Positions 42,184 through 53,500 of a DNA stretch of 64,000 bases are shown piece by piece. Within the stretch, counting starts at the first letter, position 1. Every line of letters starts with the position of its first letter. This stretch comes from Talaromyces rugulosus (taxonomy: Eukaryota; Ascomycota; Eurotiomycetes; Eurotiales; Trichocomaceae), in assembly GCF_013368755.1 (NCBI RefSeq), contig NC_049563.1:4836001-4900000 (forward strand), in the 5' to 3' direction. Under the pieces are notes generated by a model. The model was not told the DNA's origin and ran no database searches. It was given only the letters and a program-made list of their open reading frames with translations. Made by a program: the position numbers and the translations under genes.

Positions 42184-44003
42184 ATGGAGCATTCGTCGCC
42201 GTTGGCTGCCATGCAGCCGCCGTCCGTCATGTTTGGTCACTGCTTTGGCTCGGACGCCCCTCAGTTTCGTTCCTTTGGAAGTATGGGCGGCTTTGGTCCC
42301 AGTAGCTTCAATTTCAAAGATTTGTCCATGAAGAAATCCAGTTCAGATTACTTTACCGTCAAGCAGATTCCCGGCCCATCGCCCGCTGCCAGTCTTGCCG
42401 CAGACTTGTCTCAGAACTTCCACATTGATCAAAGGTGAGCCCGGCAACCTGTTTGTTTGTGATTTGTTTGTGACGGACTGACAAAGTTTGATGGAATAGC
42501 CCGCAATTGGCCACGCCTCGTCGGTCTTTGTTCTCAACCAACCTTTTCTGTGATGGACGACGTGGTACGGCTTGTCACTAATATCCTGGAACTTGCTTGC
42601 TAAATCTCTTGGACAGAAGAATTCATGACCACCCCTCCGTTGCCGGCCTCCTCGCCTTGTGTGGACACCATGGAGATGTCTCCTCTTCCACACAAGCTTC
42701 CGTATAGTCTATCTACCGAAGTGATACTTCACTCTCCCACCCCGGATTCCCTGGATTCGCCAATGGTGGAGGGTATCCGCAGTCCTCTGCAGGCCTCGCT
42801 TATGGAAGATGCCCAACCAACCCCCATTCAAGAGTAAGATCAGCTGTTCTTGACATCTGTAGGGATGAGCTAATCATTTCTTTGAATAGACGAAACCGAC
42901 GACCTCCACTCTTGCGTCCGTCCCTGGTCCGAACCAAAGCTTATTCCACCCAGTTGGGCGTGCCTCGAATGGCCCAGGAAAGCCAGGCCCCTCCTTTCAA
43001 GTTTGGCAACGGTAGCAGTGGTTTGTCCAACTCCATGTCTCTCGGTGACATGTTCAATGAATCTCCGCCGCAAGAACGAGTCATGACAAAGACCTCTTCC
43101 GCCAACTTGCTTGGTCCCCGTTTGAGACAGCCCTTCCCCAGCCGAAACAGTGGCTCGGCCTCTCCAGTCCCCAGTGCTGTGCGGAAACACTCCAGCGGAA
43201 ACCCATTCATGCGTCCTCGCAAGCAATGCCGACGTTCCCTGAGTATGTTTGAGCACCCGGAGGACGTGGTACGCTCAAAGGAAGCCGATATAGTGCCGGA
43301 ACCCACCCTAGCATCCATCATGGACGAGGAACCTGCCTACCAACTCCAGCTACCCCATTTTACCCCGGCGGACCAGCCAGACAGCTTGCCACGAATCAAT
43401 AACTCTGTTCTGGTCGACATCCTTGATGGCAAGCTCAAGGATAGCCTACAAAACGTGGTTGTTATTGATTGCCGATTTGAATATGAATACGAGGGTGGTC
43501 ACATTAACGGTGCCATCAACCACACTGACAAAGAGATCCTGGCCAGTCAGCTTTTTACCGACCCAAAACCAAACACGACTCTTATTTTCCACTGCGAGTA
43601 CTCGGCTCACCGGGCACCGATCATGGCGTCCTTTATCCGTCACAAGGACCGCGCGTACAATATTGAACATTATCCAAAACTGACTTTTCCGGAAATGTAC
43701 ATTCTAGACGGCGGGTACAGTGCGTTCTTTGCTGATCATCGACCTCACTGCTACCCCCAGAACTATGTCGAAATGTCATCCAAGGAACACGAACATGCAT
43801 GCGAACGAGGGCTTGGAAAAGTCAAACAACGATCAAAGTTCATCCGCGCCCAAACCTTTGCCTTTGGACAACAGTCTCCCCCCATGGAAGACAGCCCGAC
43901 GGGACGATGCCGCAATACCAATGAGCGACTTCGTGGACTGGATTCACCATTTGGCACGCCCGACTCTGGCCGTGCTTCTGGTCGCCGCATGCTTTCTTAT
44001 TAG
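42184..44003 (+). CDS. nimT: CDC25-family M-phase inducer phosphatase
   Basis: Four exons, 42184-42434, 42500-42564, 42617-42833 and 42890-44003, give 548 residues. The Rhodanese/CDC25 catalytic domain runs from about residue 355 (NVVVIDCRFEYEYEGGHINGAIN) to 480. The active loop HCEYSAHRAP carries Cys413 and Arg419, which fits the C-X5-R rule with the glutamate typical of CDC25. MYILDGGYSAFF and the following PHCYPQNYVEM close the domain. The long N-terminus is Ser/Pro-rich with many S/T-P pairs (PTPDSLDSP and similar), as expected for cyclin/polo/checkpoint kinase control. It removes the inhibitory Tyr phosphate from Cdc2 to trigger mitosis; nimT is the A. nidulans name. The ATG has an ACCATGG context. 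The upstream uORFs and CT tract suggest translational or transcriptional control. Confidence 0.95.
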
Positions 44004-45404
44004 GACCCCACTTGTCTGTCTATACTGTTTGTTGTGACAGTTATACGGTTTCACGTTGTAACGCTTACTCGTTGAAAGTAACCATCCGGATTATGTTCCA
44101 CGTTTGCCATGTCTTGATCTACTTCTCTTTCGATTCGCCTCTTTTCTCCCTCTTCTCTGGCCCTTTTTGGCTTCTCGACTTTTTTTTATTTTCTTTCGAT
44201 TTTTCTTCTGGAGAAGCCTTTCCCCAACTTTTGGACCTCCGGTGTTGTTGCACTGCATCGCCAAGAAAAGTTCGAAGAGCGCGACTAGCTCATGTACAAC
44301 AACCTCCGACTTTGTCGACAGAAAAACAAAACACAAAACAACCTATTCTTCTACTTCTTTCTTGATACCCAAAGTGCCGGTCGGTTCTTTTCGATTTTTT
44401 TTTCACTTTTCGCTTCTATTACTTAGTGCCGATGCACTCCCCATTACTTTTATGAAATAACGCTGCTGTCTGGACGACCGCCATTTTCTATATGTGAACG
44501 TGACCTTGCCATGACCATCACACGCGACGACTTTTTGAGTTGACCATGTCGCCTACCTGACTCTGTGCTATATGCACTCTCTTTTTCCTATGTTGCACAT
44601 CGCCCAAGAATGACCGCCATCGCTTGAACAAGCACCAGAATGGAGTGTTCCTTGCCTTATAATCGGACAAGATTCTCCTTTTCTCGTGCAGTCTATTTCC
44701 TTTTCCTGTCTTTTGTCTACTCCTTTAATGCCCAGCCTTGATTCCTCTGTACAATTTTCTCACCTTGCTGATACAAAACCAACCCGAAGCATGCATCCAT
44801 CCACACCATTGTCTTATCCTCAGTGGTCTAATTTGCATGTCTGAAAGAGATACTAATTTGGCAAACACCTCGCACAACACTTTGTTTTTTAATCGCACCC
44901 TCCTGTTGCTTTGGCACAATCCTTTTCCGTTTTTTATTTATTGGAGGTGTTTGCCCAAATCTGTACATAAAGGAAACCTGGAAAGCAGTTGTATGCTGGG
45001 GGGTCTTTTGCATAAAGCGAGACTGGAGTCCAGGCTGATCTCAGCATTAATACCTGGAGCTATGAATATCACTATTATCAAAAGTCATTCCTTGATTCTA
45101 ATAGAGTGCTCAGTAGACAGTGCTTATGAGGGAGAATGACTCTAGCCCTAATCGCAGCATCGGATGAAATGTGGAGAATCAATCAGCCTTATCCACCCGG
45201 CGGCGCCCCCCGCAGTTCCTTCCCAACTCGATCGTAAATAATTATTTGACTGATCCAGTCAGGCACAACACAACACAACACAACACAGAATATTCACCCA
45301 TACGGAATACGCATGGCGTAAAACCCACCGTCGACGACACTTGCCAAAACAATGACCCAATAACCCTACCTAGACTTTTATTACACGAGAAGAAAGAAAA
45401 AAAA
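44004..45404. other. 1.4-kb spacer between nimT and sld5
   Basis: Pyrimidine-rich plus strand in the first 450 bp, probably the nimT 3' UTR. Mixed sequence follows, then an (ACAAC)n tract at about 45263-45287 and A-rich bases just before the sld5 ATG. Frames in this region are low-complexity or lack ATG starts. No RNA gene is recognised. Confidence 0.5.
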
Positions 45405-46235
45405 ATGGACATCGACGACATCCTCGCGTCGGTCCACCGCGACAACTTCACCTCCCCCGAATCCACCGCGCTCGATCACCAACAACTCACGCGTCTCTGG
45501 ATCGCCGAACGCGCCGTCTCCGAATTACTACCCTGGCCCGAAGCCCTGATGGAGCGCATGATGGAACGCGTGCGCACTCAGGTGGAAACAATTGAGGACT
45601 TGACGGCGTCGTCGTATGATGCTGCTTCTTCTTCTGGCACCGGTCAAAACCAAAACCACAATCAGACGGTGAATTTGAAATTGTCGATTTTGCAAACCGA
45701 TCTCTCGCGCACGCAGTTCTTGATTCGCTCGTTTTTGAGGCAGCGGATTGCGAAATTGACAAAATATGCTATGCATTATTTGCTTCTGATTTCGCCGCCG
45801 GGGTCGTCTGCGTCGCAACAGGCTAGCAGCAGTAGCAACAACAATAATAGCACTCGAACAGAAGATACAATACCAAACCCGACCACATCAGCGACTACAT
45901 CCACATCTCCGCTCTCCCCCGAAGAAGCCAAATTCCTCTACTCGCACCAACACCTGTTAGCAACCCACTACAGCGACAGTTTTCTTGCGTCTTTCCCGCC
46001 ACAACTACGCCGATTAGACGATAATGCGGGGGGAACAAGTATGGTACAGGGCCCGGATTCCAAGGAAGTTTGTTTTGTGCGTGTGCTTGTTGATGAAGTG
46101 ACTGTCGTGGTTCCCGCGGATGATACGCTGAATGAGGATACCTTTGGGACGACGATGAGGATCGGGGAGGTTTGGGTGGCGAGGTGGGAAGGTGTGAGAA
46201 GGGCGTGGGAGAGGGGGGAGGTTGAGGTTTTGTAA
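45405..46235 (+). CDS. sld5: GINS complex subunit SLD5
   Basis: Single exon, 276 residues. The N-terminus MDIDDILASVHRDN leads into the GINS A-domain: LDHQQLTRLWIAERAVSELLPWP, then MMERVRTQVETIEDL and LKLSILQTDLSRTQFLIRSFLRQRIAKLTKYAMHYL, the Sld5 signature in which helices pack against Psf1. A Ser/Asn/Thr-rich insert follows (about residues 138-170). The small C-terminal B-domain ends with the FVRVLVDEVTVVV strand and IGEVWVARWEGVRRAWERGEVEVL. GINS binds MCM2-7 and Cdc45 to form the replicative helicase in the nucleus. The ATG at 45405 is preceded by a long A-rich stretch; upstream in-frame sequence lacks family similarity. Confidence 0.9.
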   Translation: MDIDDILASVHRDNFTSPESTALDHQQLTRLWIAERAVSELLPWPEALMERMMERVRTQVETIEDLTASSYDAASSSGTGQNQNHNQTVNLKLSILQTDLSRTQFLIRSFLRQRIAKLTKYAMHYLLLISPPGSSASQQASSSSNNNNSTRTEDTIPNPTTSATTSTSPLSPEEAKFLYSHQHLLATHYSDSFLASFPPQLRRLDDNAGGTSMVQGPDSKEVCFVRVLVDEVTVVVPADDTLNEDTFGTTMRIGEVWVARWEGVRRAWERGEVEVL

Positions 46236-46591
46236 TCCTCTTTCTTTCTTCTTGCTTTTTCAAGGCGTACATATACATTTTGCATGACGGTTCTAGTCTA
46301 CATACCCGGCGTTGGTTCTTTCTTATGTTATAGATATACCATTCTACGAGACTTGACTGACTGAAAAAAAGAACATCAATTCATCTCTCATAACACTCTA
46401 ACACTAACTTCTCATCAGCCTGCCAAAACAATTGCTGGAAAGAAAAAAAAAGACTGCGCCGTATATGGTTGCTAGAACAGTATACACGAGAAAGCACCGC
46501 CAGCGCCCTGCTCTATCCCTAACAAGAAAATGAAGCAAACGCCAAATGAAAGCAAAAGAAATGAAAAGAAAAGAAAAGATATAATAACCAG
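46236..46591. other. Convergent 3' spacer, sld5 / cul3
   Basis: 356 bp with A-rich runs near 46441-46453 and 46558-46580. Presumed 3' UTRs of both genes. Nothing else is seen. Confidence 0.5.
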
Positions 46592-49264
46592 CTAAGCTAC
46601 GTAGCTATATGCTGGAGGATCAGAGTCTGCGATGCGTTCGAGGTATTCGCGGTCAATCAGGCTTTCAATGCGCTTCTTGATCATACTGACATCCGGGTCA
46701 AAACGACTTGCCAACTGTCCCAAGACTTCAGTTAAGAGTTGGGCATGGACTAGCTTTTTGCGTTGTCTAGAGAAGGAAAAAAAAGTTAGTAGACTGAAGA
46801 TGCAAAGACATAGGATGGGTTAACTCACTTCATGATGCGCACAACGGCAGCCTCAATAGTACTGCCACGTTCCTCGTTCATCTTCTTCTCTGTTTCCTTG
46901 CGCTCGCTCTGGTTCTCGACCTTGTTGCCGCCGCCGCTGACCACCCCGATACGGACCTTGAAGAACTGGCTCTTGAATCCGGCATTATAGAAAAACCGAT
47001 CCGTCGGCTTGACGTCCTTGCTCATCGGTTCTTTCTTCAACACGCGCGTTTTCGGCGCAACTGCAAGAGACTGCAGGTTGCGGATCAAGTCGTTGTCTGG
47101 AATGCGCGTACGTGCTTGGATTTCTTCGTACGTCAGAGACTCTTCGGCGGGCAGATCGTTGAAGAGAAGCAAGATGACCATCGCATAGGTAGACACGCTC
47201 AACTCGTGCCGCGACACTTTGCCGTCCGACCGCGTGAATGTAGCCCGGACGTCCGCTGTGCCCATGGAACCTTGCCAGGACAGTTTCCTGCCGCTGTGCT
47301 TATCTAGATAAAACTTCTCAAAGCTCTGACGGACTGTTTCCACCTCCTTGGGGAAAATGCAGGGGAGCTGGACCTCACCGTCCTTGGGTTTGGACATGAT
47401 TTCCATGGGCCACATGGTGCTTGTAAGAACGCTGATATCGAGTTCTATCCTCTTTGAATCAGAGCCGATCTTTGCCATGTGTGCTCTATAACCATTGCTC
47501 AGATCTTCAGAGACTGCCACGTCTTTGAACATCGATTCTAGCCGCTGCGTGAACTGGTTGCCGACCTCCATTTTCATCTTGGAAATCATTTGCCGCTCAA
47601 CATCCATGCTGACAGATCGTTTCATCAGCAGTCGTCGGGAAAGATGTTTCTTGAAATATGTCTCGAAAAGATCCTTGTCACGGATGTATCGCAGGAGCGT
47701 GATTCCGTCATCCAGGAGACTGTCGACTTCAGCGTCTGTCTTCCCTTTGATGCCCTTTTTCAAGTTCTCGTCAAAGAACAAGGATAAATATTCAGAACTG
47801 CGAGAATTAGAGTTGATGAAATCCGAAAAGCTATTGGTGAATGAGGTGTGCATGCCCCGGTCCGAGGAGAATGCCTGCTCCCAAATAGTGTCAAATTTCT
47901 TTTTGAGATTGAGAATATCATCTACCCATTTTATCGCCGCCACCGTCTGCTGGTTTGCTGGAGATACGCTGGGCTTTTCTTTTGGTTCTTTGGATTTTTC
48001 GGATTCTGCGACGCCCTCTCGATCTTCAGGTTTTGACGGAGCAGCTGTGGTAAATGCAAGTGCCGCGGCGTTGATCTCATCGCCTAGCTGCACTATGCGC
48101 TCTTGCACTGCGTTCGTCAACGCGGTCTTTTTTGCATCGATTCGAGTGTTCAATTCGTATAGGTTGCGGAGGTCGTCCACTCTATGGTGATCCAACATAT
48201 ACCTGACTCCGCTGCCTTCCAACTTAATGACCTCACTTATATTCCGTTGAATCAATTCTTCGTCGATGACTGCTTTAACCTTCAACTCCGAAAACTTGGA
48301 CACCGTAGCATTGCAGCGTTCCTCTTCCTCCGAGATTCGGTCTGAGGTGGTGCGGCAAAATGTAGCTGCATCGGCAGTTTCGAGCAGCCGGGATCCTTCA
48401 GACCGGTAGAATACCTTGCTGATTTCCAAAAAGGCAGGCTCAAACACTGTCAAGTACAGTTTCGATGACTCCTCTTCTTCGTACGTCTCATACAGGCCTT
48501 CTAGCATGTAGATGCAATGGCGAATCAAGGGTCTATCAATGATCTCGCCACTTCGTTCTAGCTGCACCATGAAGAGAACGGTGGACTCGAAGATTTTATA
48601 TAATGTCTTTTTTGTATTTGGGGCTATCGCACGAAGGACGTGATCCCGAAACAGGCACATTGATGCAGTATAGATCGATGGTTTCTGGCCGCTACTCGTA
48701 TTCCGATCCTGCACAAGTTAGCATCTGAAGGCCTAGGTTTGTAAATACCAAAACGCAACTCACCATGTACATAAGCACATCCGTTATCATTCCCATACAC
48801 AGCTGATGATCTTCCCAAGCGTTCTTGATTGCCTTTAAAAGTTTCTCGCCCGCAGCCCTGCGCTCGTTCGCCTGGTCGGTGGTATCTGCTGGATCGATAT
48901 CTAGAAGTAGGACTGGCGACACCGAAGACACGATGCGCTGGCATACAGTCCCACTTAACCATTCTTGTTCGAGGTCCCTCACATTATCATACAAGCTGTC
49001 GCCCTTGCTCGTCAAAACAACAATCTTGTACGAACTGCGGTATAGTTCTTCGAATGAAAGCGAGGAGGCATTTTTCATGTGTATCTCATGGAAGGCTGAT
49101 GAAAGTACACCCCAGATCGCATCGAAATCGTCTTTTTTATTTCCTAGCGTCTGTATGATGCAAAGAGTCAACATGTATACTTCTCATAACGGGTAGATAT
49201 GGAGTTTAGTAAAAGCACTCACCTTTCGTGGCGCTCGAATCTTTTGCCTAGCACGCATAGCCAT
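46592..49264 (-). CDS. cul3: Cullin-3 scaffold of a BTB-type ubiquitin ligase
   Basis: Four exons on the minus strand: 49264-49223, 49150-48764, 48708-46829 and 46766-46592, giving 827 residues. The first exon encodes only MAMRARQKIRAPRK. SSLSFEELYRSSYKIVV places the N-terminal cullin repeat in the CUL3 class. The cullin homology domain has DLFETYFKKHLSRRLL, SMFKDVAVSEDLSN, WPMEIMSKP and ILLLFNDLPAEESLTYEEI. The C-terminus has the neddylation motif VVRIMK-QRKKLVHAQLL and the winged helix IKKRIESLIDREYLER...YSYVA. The acceptor Lys770 codon is split by intron 3. CUL3 binds BTB adaptors at its N-terminus and Rbx1 at its C-terminus. Compared with animal CUL3 there is a Lys/Glu/Pro-rich insert around residues 365-385. 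Confidence 0.94.
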
Positions 49265-49743
49265 CTTGAAAGCTCAGAGACGTAGTGAATTATTCGAATG
49301 TATAGCGTTTATTTCGTGAAATGACGGTTGACTGCCTGAGTTGGCGCGGGGTAACGGAGCTTGGAAAGGGAAGGGAAAAAAAAGAGAGATTGACTGATCA
49401 ATCTCGAAGATGAACAACCATCGGAGCAACGCTCAAATTAAAAAAAATAAGAGCAGTAATTTCTTATAAATGGGACCCAGTCCAGCGAACAAAGAATCAA
49501 AAGCTGTGGTTGAAAGAGGTTTCGAAGCTCCTCCGCAAAACAACGCGGAGATGCGGACGGATCCGGAGAAAGTGTTCGCCCGGCGCAGCTTTTCTCGGTA
49601 TCTAGGAGGACTCGATGACATCTAGGAGGACTCGATGACATCTCCGTGTATCATATTTAATTTTCTTCTTTATTCCGCTTTATTATCTCAGCTACTATTA
49701 ATAATTGTTTATATTTAAAGGAACTTCCGGCAAATCCCTCAGA
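49265..49743. promoter_or_regulatory. Bidirectional promoter, cul3 / tim15, with 20-bp tandem repeat
   Basis: 479 bp between divergent genes. 49601-49620 and 49621-49640 are two identical 20-bp head-to-tail copies beginning TCTAGGAGGACTCG. The block lies about 104-143 bp upstream of the tim15 ATG. An A-run at about 49440 sits on the cul3 side. Confidence 0.5.
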
Positions 49744-50337
49744 ATGCGATCAACAAGTCTCCTCCGTTCTTTGCGCATGCAAAGTAGATGTCTGCCGCGC
49801 ATTCGAGCAGCAACGCAAATACCTTCACCTTTCCAGACAGCAAGACCGACTCTCATCTCACACAAACCAACCGCGCTCGCCTTCACAAGATACAATTCTA
49901 GCTCATCATCATCATCACCAGCATCAAATACTCGTGATCCACGGCCCTTGACCGACCACGCCTCCGATACCGCCGCTGCCACAGCCAACGAAGAACAGAA
50001 CGCTGCTCGAAGAGCCGAAGAACCAGCTTATCAGATTTCCTTTACCTGCAAACCGTGCGGAACTCGGTCGACACATCGAATGTCCAAGCATGGCTACCAC
50101 AAGGGCACAGTGTTGATCGCTTGTCCATCGTGCAAAAACCGCCACATAATCGCCGACCACCTGGGCATCTTCTTGGACGATAAAACCACACTGGAGGATA
50201 TTCTGGCTAAGCAGGGAGCGAACGTCACCAAGGGACACATTGAAGGGGATATGGAATTCTGGGAAGACGGGTCCGTCTACAAGACCGGGATTAGCCAGGA
50301 GGAGTCTTCTGAAGCTAGCACCAAGGAGAGCTCGTAA
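49744..50337 (+). CDS. tim15: Mitochondrial DNL-type zinc finger protein TIM15/ZIM17 (Hsp70 escort)
   Basis: Single exon, 197 residues from the ATG at 49744. The in-frame upstream part has no ATG. The head MRSTSLLRSLRMQSRCLPRIRAA is Arg/Ser-rich without acids, a classic mitochondrial presequence. The zf-DNL domain runs from ISFTCKPCGTRSTHRMSKHGYHKG to ACPSCKNRHIIADHLGIF, with zinc ligands Cys102, Cys105, Cys127 and Cys130. The protein keeps matrix Hsp70 (Ssc1) soluble and supports protein import. A Ser/Asp/Ala-rich linker lies between the presequence and the domain. It is divergent from cul3 and convergent with UTP20, whose stop is 252 bp away. Confidence 0.93.
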   Translation: MRSTSLLRSLRMQSRCLPRIRAATQIPSPFQTARPTLISHKPTALAFTRYNSSSSSSSPASNTRDPRPLTDHASDTAAATANEEQNAARRAEEPAYQISFTCKPCGTRSTHRMSKHGYHKGTVLIACPSCKNRHIIADHLGIFLDDKTTLEDILAKQGANVTKGHIEGDMEFWEDGSVYKTGISQEESSEASTKESS

Positions 50338-50588
50338 TTGCCTTTGTTGGATTCTATTGATTGCGCTGGACGCGTTACTGCATCGGATCGGTTATTGACA
50401 GAAAACGGAGCGTCAGGAAATTCCCCCAAAGTTATGGGTTTCGGTGGAGTCAATGTTCATGTATCATATCTATTTCAACTTTTGATCATAAAACAAGCCG
50501 GCGCATTCTTATTCCGGCAAACCTATATACAAATAATATCCAGGCTCTAAAAAACGCCACTCAATATATACACATGTCATGTGCTAAT

Positions 50589-53500
50589 TTAATAACCTCG
50601 TCTCCTGTCTCTAAAGCCACGGTCCCTCTCTGATCTCTTGAATCGCTTCCTATCATTCTTGCGTTTCTTCTCCCGCCCGAACCTTTCTGGATCTGCAACA
50701 GCCTCGATACGGCGCTTGACTCGCCGCTCGTCTCGGCGTGCCCTAATGTTCTCCTGTATAGAAGCCACTTGGGTGACGTATTCAGTTGTCCCGAGCTTCT
50801 TCTGCAAGAGATCGAGAACCTCCTGCGCATTTGTGACAAGAGACTGGTAGGCTGTTTGAAAATCAGGGTCTGAAGACCGCGGATGGGTGATGTTGGGGTC
50901 AATCAAGTGTTGTAAAGGTAGAAGGATTAGTCGAAGAGATCCCATGAGCTTTTCGGCGTCCAAGTGCCGGCAAATCGCTGCTATGAGCGCCATGGAAGCT
51001 GTCTTGGACATGAGAGCACCAGCTCGGGTAGAAATAATTTCTCGACGTAGAATATCTGAGACTTGGCGGAAGATATAAAGCAATGGCGACCTGGACTGCG
51101 TAATTCCGTTGGGGGTTGTTGAATCTTCTTGGTCTTCCTCCTCGTCATCGTCGCTTGCCTCGCTCGAGATTTCATCTTCCTTTGTTTGTTCTGATTGTTT
51201 CGGAGAGAGTTCAACATTATTCTCTGCAAAGCATCGGCTCAGGAACACGATGTTGCGAACACTCTGCATAGCAAGCTCTTCGCTAACATTGGGAGTCTGG
51301 AGAGAACGAAGACTACCACGTGTCAATTGTATCATTCGTTCTTTGTCGAGCTCGAGTCCATATTTCGAAGGCAAGGGAACGCTGCCAAACCCATCACTGG
51401 CATTGTTCTTGGCTACATCCGCAAACAATAGGCCAATCAAGTTCGCTGCGCAAGTTTTCACCCAAGCATGTGGAAAGAAAAGAGCCTCTTGAGTGATGGA
51501 CCACAGGCGCTCGCAATCCTTGCTGAACGCAATCGAGGGCATGCTTTTGCATATTTTGACAAATAGTTGCAAGGCAAAGTAAAACACTTCCCAGTCTTCG
51601 CTCTCCGTGTCCTCGACAATGGGCTGCACAATAGTAGGTATCAGATCGACAATAAAGCGGCTTTCCTTCTTTTTCTCGACATCCTCAGACTCAAAAAACA
51701 CTCTCATTGCCTGCAGGCCAGTGCTGATGAGTTGCTTGTTCTCTGTCTGCTCCAGCCATGCATGCAGAGGGGTTAGCATGATTTGCAGTCGCTCTTTATC
51801 AGCTCTTCCGAAAAACTCGCTCAAGAGAAGACCGGCCAATTGCCGGCACTCGGGGGTGTCGTCATTCGCCACGACAAGCACCACTGGCAAGAAGAAAGTA
51901 CTGATTATATCCTGGCCAAGATCTCCGCCTGTCTTGGATAGCAACCGGTGCACTGCCTCCATGACGGACTCCCGACCTTCTCGGTGTTGGTAATCGAAAT
52001 TCTTGGCCAAGAAAGCCAGTTGCTTTGACCACCGACTCTTTGCCTGTGGGTATTCCAAAAGGAAATGAACGTAGACACCACGAGCAAGATCGCGTGCAGA
52101 TCGGGTCTGATTGGTGACCATCATCCTTGCTATGTTGTCAACCAAATCATACAGCTCGGGAACGAGGAATTTCCTATCCATTACAGCCCGGATAAAGTTG
52201 AAGGTCAACCCCTGGCGATCAGGCTCCTCGATATCATCAGTAAGACGTTTGAGTAGGTAGGAAAGGTGATTGTCTCTGAGATCCACGGTCTTTCGCTCTC
52301 TTAATATCGCGGCAACGAGCTTGAGCGCTGCTTGTGCGGCTTCAGTGTTGGTGCTAGGTGCTTCCTTGACAACCTTTACAGCCTCGGCAAGATAGGTAGG
52401 CGCGTTTTTGTCTAGGTCTGGCAAAGGTAATTTGATGATAGCCGACAAAAGACGCATTGCCGAAAGCTTGACTTCCTCATGGGCCTGGATGACAGAGTCA
52501 CCGATGACCGGTAAGAAACCAGCTAGATTAGCGGTGGTCATGAGTGAGCTGAATTTGTTAAGAACTGATCGGAGGACGTCCAACGCGAAACGGGGTAATT
52601 TGTGGAGGTAAGAGGAGGTAGAGCCACGTTTCTCGCCACGTTTCATGCCTTGCATGTTTATCAGGAACCGACGATTTTTTGCAGATTCTGTAGATTTTGA
52701 GGTATTCTGGGTGCGGTCTTCGTAAGATTCTTTGATCACTTCGTAGCAAAAGACAAGAATATCTCGGCTCTCGGCACCTGGGTTTCGGAGCAGACCAAGA
52801 CCAACTCTCCTAAAGAGCTCATCAACCTTTCTGACGATACTTGCTGTGAGCTTCTCTCGTAAAAGCAGTTGTAAAGGCTTGATCAAAGCGCCCAAGCATG
52901 ACACAGAGCTGTTTTTGGCAAGCAATTCCATCGAGTCATAACTCTTGTTGCTTTTGATTTCCTTCATCTTGCTGACGTAGTCTTCGGCGTCTTTTTCTTG
53001 TCCAACAGTTCCAAAGATGTCATCCATTACGACTGATACAACTTCTCCAAGACAGTGATCCAATGCACCCTGTGCATATTCATCAGTTGTTGACACAAGG
53101 ATGGAATGTGCTGTAAACCCCAGAACGTGGAGCTGATACCCTCTTGCCAGGGCAGTTTTGAGTTCTTTCAGAATATAGCCAAAGTATGCAGGGCCAAGAA
53201 TGATGGCAAGGTCTGCCAGTGTTTTTCTTGCAGTATCTCGAGAGTCCTGTGATTTACTGCGAAGAATGTAACACACGTCCAGCAAAACCGAGGGTAGGCG
53301 AATGGCCATTTCTTCTTCCGATAAAAGCTTCAGCAGTTTCACAGTTGTGATTGCAACCGGAAGACGCATACTCATTTTTGCTTCGTCCTTGTGATGCACG
53401 AACCCTGTGAGGAATGGCAGGAAATGCGTTGTAAGTTCCGTTGCTATTTTGGAAGTAATAGGGAGAGTCGAGGCAAGGCGGCATTTCGCTGAAGAACTCG

